Source: Epiperipatus broadwayi (taxonomy: Eukaryota; Onychophora; Udeonychophora; Euonychophora; Peripatidae). From it: DNA of 64,000 nucleotides. Both the position numbers and the translations under genes were made by a program. Below are positions 58,860 to 64,000 of the stretch, piece after piece; within the stretch, counting starts at the first letter, position 1, and each line of letters begins with the position of its first letter. The stretch covers positions 3,473,483-3,537,482 of the forward strand of contig JAQFVV010000043.1 in assembly GCA_028023455.1 (NCBI GenBank). Direction: 5' to 3'. The notes beneath the pieces are model-generated. The model was given only the letters and a program-made list of their open reading frames with translations. It was not told where the DNA came from and did not search any database.

Positions 58860-59049
58860 TTGTCCATAATGATAGTAGCATTTCCTTGGACTGCAGGATG
58901 TATTATTATGGATTTATCAGATTTAATATTTCTGAGATGTAATCGTTTATCTTTGGTTATATTACTTTTAAGAGATGATGATTTGTAAAGAATACTGCAG
59001 ATTTCATTTCTGGCAAGGTCAGCTTTTGAAAAATCTGTTTTACTGAAAT
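58860..59049 (-). pseudogene. Penelope-like RT N-terminal fragment
   Basis: The minus-strand frame reads NFSKTDFSKADLARNEIC, SSLKSNITKDKRLHLRNIK and SDKSIIIHPAVQGNATIIMD. The last block matches the PLE motif ILPADKGNATVIMD. It ends at a (TA)n tract (58806-58857). The upstream continuation is at 60086-60440, beyond the FB-1 insertion. Confidence 0.8.
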
Positions 59050-59062
59050 TTGTTTCAGTGTT

Positions 59063-60072
59063 TAAAACAGGCAAAACTCTCCATGCAGTAGTGCCACTCA
59101 GTGCCAACCAGAGTAATCAATGGATGCCAGAAGGCTTCTGCATAAAATCCCAATCTAATGCCTACTCATTCAATACCCCCAGACTAGTTTCTGGCTTGTG
59201 GCCTTCGTCGGTGAGGAGCTTTGGATCTGACAGCACTGCATCTAGATCTTAGGATCTAATGCAACCCTCCAGCAGCCACCTTTTATCTACTATGAGAATA
59301 AAATTGAAAACAATATTTTCAATCTGAGCTCAATAGCTTATATAGCCAAAGATACCAAAATGTATGGGTACTGAACTGGGTTCAGAGCCATATGACTATA
59401 TAAGCTGTTGAGCTTAGATTGAAAATATTATTGTTTTCAAATTTTATTCTCATAGTTTTGTAGTTAAGTAGGGATAAAAGGTGGCTACTGGAGGGTTGCA
59501 TTAGATCCTAAGATCTAGGTGCAGTGCTCTCAGCTCCAAAGCTGCTCACTGATGAAGGCCACAAGCCAGAAACTAGTCTGAGGATATTGGATGAGTAGGT
59601 ATTAGATTGGGATTTTATGCACAAGCTTTCTGTCATCCATTGATTACTTTGGTTGGCACTGAGTGGCACTACTCTATGGAGAGTTTTGCCTGTTTTAATA
59701 TCAGTAATGTGCTAACATAGGAAATAGTGATCATGTGATGTTTCATGGCATAAACACCAATCCTGTCTAATAGGATAGTGGTGCTTATGGTTGTTAAAGA
59801 GCCAAAGACACCAAAATGTATAGGTACTAAACTGGGTTCAGACCCATATGACTATATCCTAAGATATAGTGCAGTGCTCTCAGATCCAAAGCTCCTCACT
59901 TAAGAAGGCCACAAGCCAGAAACTAGTCTGGGGATATTGGATGAGTAGGCATTAGATTGGGATTTTATGTACAAGCCTCCTGGCATCGAGTGGCACTACT
60001 GTATGGAGAGTTTTGCCTGTTTTAATAACAGTAATGTGCTAACATAGTAAATAGTGATCATGTAATGTTTAG
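59063..60072 (-). mobile_element. Composite FB-1 element inserted in a PLE, 13-bp TSD
   Basis: TTGTTTCAGTGTT occurs at 59050-59062 and 60073-60085. Contents: left arm, centre and right arm (59063-59700), a leader (GTGATCATGTGATGTTTCA, about 59727), then a second partial unit (about 59790-60022) and another leader. The second unit is a direct repeat of the right half of the first, as in a tandem pseudo-LTR. Both sides of the insertion are the same minus-strand PLE frame. Confidence 0.85.
59543..59584 (+). ncRNA. Hammerhead motif, FB-1 type, intact core
   Basis: TGCTCA/TGAGGA stem I, CTGATGA (59549-59555), GGC/GCC, GAAAC, TA, GTC. Relative to the 10.2-kb copy, one G-U pair of stem I has become A-U, while a neighbouring pair is lost. 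The other positions in this element are mutated (left arm CCGACGA; second unit CTTAAGA). Confidence 0.68.
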
Positions 60073-60085
60073 TTGTTTCAGTGTT

Positions 60086-60440
60086 ATAAATAATTTCTCA
60101 AAATGCATGTGTTATGGTGTTAAAGCAAAGTTAAAATCCTTTTCAAATATTGAGAGTTCATTTTCTGAAGTATTTCGTTTTGAAAAATTGAAAACAGTTT
60201 TTAAATTGTAAGAGGGATTTTTTATAGATTGTTTTTTTAATAAGAGAGATAATCTTCGTTTTTGTTCATTAGTTGTCGATATTGAGTTTTAGTAATTCTT
60301 TGCTGAGCGATAAAATCGAAAATATCCCATAGTAATGGTTGAATTTTATTACTAAGAAATAGACGTCACTTTAATAATGTTTGATCAATAATATTAAGTT
60401 TGCAGCGAGTTTCTTTAATAAATGAAATTAAAGTTAAAAT
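60086..60440 (-). pseudogene. Penelope-like N-terminal coding fragment
   Basis: The minus strand reads ETRCKLNIIDQTLLK, NKIQPLLWDIFDFIAQQRI, QYRQLMNKNEDYL and then FEKDFNFALTP before the insertion site. Homologous to 20080-20480. FALTP is a landmark at the start of the PLE RT. Confidence 0.75.
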
Positions 60441-61530
60441 GTAGTTTCGTAAATCATATTATCCCATTAGACAAACGCTCTCTCAATAATACTTATTTTA
60501 CTAATCAATTCTACTTTCATGGAATCTCCTATCATCCGTCGAATCCCCTATCTCCAATGTTCTTGCCAATTTATTTATGGAAGAATTTAGATTACAAGCT
60601 TTAAACTCAACATTATACAACCCATTTATCTGGCTCAAATATATTGGTGACACATTTGTTATTTAGTCACATGGAGAAGAAAAACTAAATGGCTTCTTTA
60701 CTCATATTAACAACTTACACTTGCAAATTAAATTCACCGTGGAAAAAGATGGATGCTCCCTTTTCTTTATATTCTTATTTCTAAAACAAACAACAATATC
60801 TTATCATCCTCTTTATATAGGAAACCCACACATACTGATAGATACCTAAAAGCATCACCACACCACTACACAACAATCTTCTCTGTAGCTAAATCACTTT
60901 TTACAAGAGCATCTTTACTTCCAAAGACATCTGAAGTAAGAAAAGAAATCAATCACATATGTGAAATCTTATTAATGAATGGTTACAATACTGCCAATAT
61001 AAACAAAGCAATGTGCAAAGCAAAAACCCCACAAAAAGCAAAATAAATAAATAATTCTAATAGAATATGCATGCCTTATATAAAAGGAATCACAGATAAG
61101 ATTGAAAAGTACTAGAACATTATGACATATAAACATTCTCTACTGAGAAAAAGATATTCTAATCAAACCTAAAGATATAATCCATAAATAATATTCTAAT
61201 CAAACCTAAGGATATAATCTCTCTAGAAGTCCAAGGAGTCTGTGAAATCCCATGTGCCATATGATCAACTACATACATATGGAGAAGCAATCAATATATA
61301 AATGCTAAAAGAAATAAACTCATTATTGCAGTAAATAAATTTTCAACATCTTCAGGACTTGTTCTCCATGTTTTGGATACTGGCCATGACATAGACTTCC
61401 CAAATACCAAACTTATATCCACATGCAATAACCATAACCAAAGAGTATTTAGAGAAGCTAAACTGCATTAATAAACTTGATGAAACAATAAAATTACAAA
61501 AATTTGAAAAAGTTTCTTAACGCAAATAAA
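60441..61530 (+). pseudogene. Penelope-like RT and endonuclease remnant
   Basis: Plus strand, several frames: TNQFYFHGIS and NPLSPM (motif B, about 60500-60560), WLKYIGDTFVI (60630; the YVDD box reads YIGD here), then LYRKPTHTDRYL, TTIFSVAKSLFTRASLLPK and SEVRKEINH, then a decayed GIY-YIG region GVCEIP (about 61233) with TTYIWRSNQ. Stops and shifts throughout. It starts where a minus-strand PLE N-terminus ends, so the element is internally inverted. Confidence 0.8.
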
Positions 61531-62095
61531 TGTACAAAAGACTGCTAACTATAAATCAGACTATTCTACAATCATGTGATAACAACCACGTAAAACAATT
61601 CTATATACTATATTCATATAATAATTAAAAAAGCAAGTCATATATAATGTGACATTACTCTTAATAAGTTTGTAGTTACAAAAATGCACACAGATAGCTT
61701 GTTTGAGCTATTGGTACACTCTCTGTGGGGATACTATATTCATGTAATTAGGATAAGTATTATCTTATCGAAATGTTGGTAAGAAATTTATTTTATTCTA
61801 ATAAACAAGTAAAGAAGAGAGTGGGAACCACTCTTTTCTTGTTAAATTCTCTGTCCCAGTGCTTAAGATCTGATTGGTTACTAATAGTCACAAGCGCTTG
61901 AGAAGTTTGTACTCTCTCAATTTAATTTTCTAATAAACATTGTTAATCCCCAAAACATGATTCATAAATATCTTTCACCTGTGAAAACATTTGTTTCAAC
62001 ACACGCATGCGAACACACACACACACATATGTAAAACTAAAGGAACTATATAATAATAACTAACTTAAAAACAAATACAATTACTTGTCTACACA
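61531..62095. other. AT-rich spacer with a short hairpin
   Basis: AACAAGTAAAGAAGAGAGTG pairs imperfectly with CACTCTTTTCTTGTT (61803-61843). At 61690-61725 a GCTTGTTTGAGCTATTGGTA piece resembles the FB-2 arm. No gene. Confidence 0.45.
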
Positions 62096-62099
62096 GTTG

Positions 62100-62141
62100 C
62101 TTTTAATATTTCAATCAAAGAATTGGTTTTCATCAGGAATT
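62100..62141 (-). ncRNA. Weak hammerhead-like motif
   Basis: Minus strand: CTGATGA (62130-62136), AU-rich stem II AACCAA/UUUGAUU with one mismatch, GAAA, minimal stem III UAUU. Stem I has only two clear pairs. May be chance. Confidence 0.35.
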
Positions 62142-62364
62142 TTTAATATACATACACACACATATATATATACACATCTATGTGTGTTTCTTTAAGGAAT
62201 AGGCTTGTGTATTCCTTAGTTTTTCAATGTAAATATACAGTCAGTGGAAATATATAAAATTTTCTAAAAAAATAATGCAACTAAATGAATATTTTTGTTA
62301 AAAATGTTATCACAATATTTATTGCTTAAGAGATCAACGTCACGTGATCAACAAAAGTGATAAA

Positions 62365-62435
62365 GTTGAGCTATGATCCACAGACTTTTAGCATTAGATT
62401 CCATCATCCTACCATTGAACTATGAGACAATGTAT
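62365..62435 (-). other. tRNA-like or SINE-like fragment
   Basis: Minus strand contains CATAGTTCAATGGTAGGATG, a good A-box/D-arm match, followed by a weak B-box region. It does not fold into a complete cloverleaf by inspection. Confidence 0.3.
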
Positions 62436-63238
62436 TTTCTAATAGGCTCACATAGACTCTACCAATCCCATATCTTCAATAATATTTCTACAGTAAAAAA
62501 ATAAAGCATGAAATCATTTTCAGTTTTGAAACATAATTACTCATTGACAGTCCCACAGATTTTTACTGTCTAGATTAACTGGGACATTGGAATATAAATT
62601 TAATGCCCTGGCCAATCTACATTACTTTATTAAATCCTAAGAAGTCAATATATAAATAATATATTTCTATTTTTGCCACACCATGCTTTTTTTGGTTAAT
62701 TTTCAACATTTTCCTAGGTTTCACTAATGAATTCCTTTTTGGAATGCTCAATTTTTCTATTCCTACGTAGGATATTTAATAGTTAATCTAACATTGCCAA
62801 TAATATTAGAAGTAATGAAGAACTTTATAATTGTTTTCTCCAGAAATAATTTGAATTATTTTTTTGATAACATAGCTGGGTTCATTATTATAGGTGCCCT
62901 GCATAATGTAATGCTGTGGTAACATGGGGTACAAGGTTCTCAGATTGGTTCTGGTTCTAAAGTTCCAAAGCCTAAACTTCATATGAACTCCTGAACAATG
63001 AAACCATTTAAATAACTTACTATAATATATGTCATAATTTTATTCAACATATTACTCAAACTATGGGTTTTCAAATCATTCAAGAAAGATATTTTTCTCC
63101 TCGTAACATAATTTAAAGTTGAATAATAATTCAATGTGTGTTCTCTTCCTACTGGCAGATGGAATTAATTAGGCAAAAACTATTTTCAACCACTAAACAT
63201 TACATGATCACCATTTTCTATGCTTCTGCTATAAAAGC
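62436..63238. other. Spacer, no gene seen
   Basis: At 63190-63235 CACTAAACATTACATGATC and CTATGCTTCTGCTATAAAAG resemble the FB-1 leader. Nothing else recognised. Confidence 0.45.
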
Positions 63239-63241
63239 TTT

Positions 63242-63312
63242 TTTTTTTCATATGTCATGGCATTGGCCAGGAGGCGAACCTGCGACGACGCTGACCTCTC
63301 GGCTAACAACGC
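63242..63312 (-). mobile_element. SINE-B copy, truncated
   Basis: Minus strand: CGTTGTTAGCCGAGAGG, B box GGTTCGCCTCC, tail ATGACATATG. The A-box part is short. Confidence 0.7.
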
Positions 63313-63610
63313 TCTCACGTTCTATAAACAGAATGATTCGTTTTAGAAAAATAATTTGGCATATTTCAAAATTTTTTTTTTAAAAAAATATATTTAAAAT
63401 TTTTTTAGTGTAAAATATAAAACAATATCACTTTAATTTTTTAATTTGAAAGAATATCACTTTTTAACGCCAATTTTAAAGTTAGACAAAACTTATGTTT
63501 CAATAATCAATATTTTGTTTCCTTGCTGGATGTTTTAATAAATTTATGATAATTACATACAGTAATAAAAAAGAATTAAACAAAGTAATATTATTAATAA
63601 CAGTAGTTTT

Positions 63611-63710
63611 ATTGGGAGGTCATCGTATCCGGCTTGCAAACAAGTAGTTGGTTGCAGACGGTTGTGGGTTCGCGTCCCGGCCGATACTATGACATATGAG
63701 GAAAAAAAAA
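63611..63710 (+). mobile_element. SINE-B copy
   Basis: TTGCAAACAAGTAGTTGG, B box GGTTCGCGTCC, tail ATGACATATGAGG then A9. Close to the 41.74-kb copy. No TSD recognised. Confidence 0.75.
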
Positions 63711-63884
63711 GTTAAAAAATATTGCCATTAGAATTTATTTTACTTTTTTTAAAAGTAAAATATTAGCAAATAATCATAATTAAATATTCATATAAATAAA
63801 TCCACATATATATTGTATGGATTTAAGTTGCTTGAATAGAAGATTCTTGCAGAGATAAAACAGATAAGTAGACAGAGAAAGACA

Positions 63885-64000
63885 GAGAAATAGATAGAAA
63901 AAACAGAGAATTATAGATATAATTAAAAAAAAAGATAGAAGTTGAATTGAAAGATTGGTAGATAGATAAATAAATAAGTAGAGTCATACAGATAAAAGGA
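63885..64000. repeat. Imperfect AGATA-rich repeat at window edge
   Basis: Degenerate GATA/AGAGAA units; boundary beyond the window. Confidence 0.6.

Overview
The window looks like intergenic or intronic DNA from the nuclear genome of an invertebrate animal. It is very AT-rich, has no gene-dense strand and no bacterial signals, and I found no convincing intact host gene. Nearly everything recognisable is mobile DNA: Penelope-like retroelements (PLEs) with GIY-YIG endonuclease remnants, an APE-type LINE family, tRNA-derived SINEs, a hAT MITE, a pogo/Tigger transposase relic, many foldback elements and several microsatellites. The exact phylum cannot be read from this. A TATA box plus TCAGTT initiator in one element is of the type described in arthropods, but that is weak evidence.

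Layout. 0-5 kb: Tigger-like transposase relic, a reverse-transcriptase fragment split by a small foldback element, and a minus-strand LINE with endonuclease and RT remains. 5-9.6 kb: three SINE insertions and LINE 3' pieces. 9.9-13.2 kb: foldback FB-1, a 116-unit GAA tract, a small inverted-repeat MITE and a hAT MITE with perfect 8-bp target duplication. 13.2-16.9 kb: nothing recognised. 16.9-25 kb: foldbacks and PLE fragments. 26.1-29.5 kb: foldback FB-2 next to a 3.05-kb palindrome with 1.45-kb arms. 31.4-34.5 kb: the best PLE copy, with its 3' end repeated in inverted orientation at its 5' end. 35-48.6 kb: foldbacks with tandem-plus-inverted structure, SINEs and a decayed minisatellite. 49.5-56.7 kb: LINE 3' end and more foldbacks. 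57.4-61.5 kb: CCTA/CTAT microsatellite and a PLE split by an FB-1 insertion. 62-64 kb: SINEs.

The most interesting feature is a set of hammerhead ribozyme (HHR) motifs inside the foldback elements. At least four sequence-distinct foldback families (called here FB-1, FB-2, FB-3, FB-4) carry a CUGANGA...GAAA core with a complementary stem I, a stem II and a very short or palindromic stem III. Several copies have an apparently intact core, and in several elements the two inverted arms carry the ribozyme in opposite orientations. Many of these elements are bounded by 12-16-bp target-site duplications, and one (59063-60072) sits inside a PLE. HHRs in PLE terminal repeats are established; the resident PLEs here carry related but decayed versions. 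The simplest reading is a set of non-autonomous, ribozyme-bearing satellites of PLEs, several built as inverted repeats. That link is inference.
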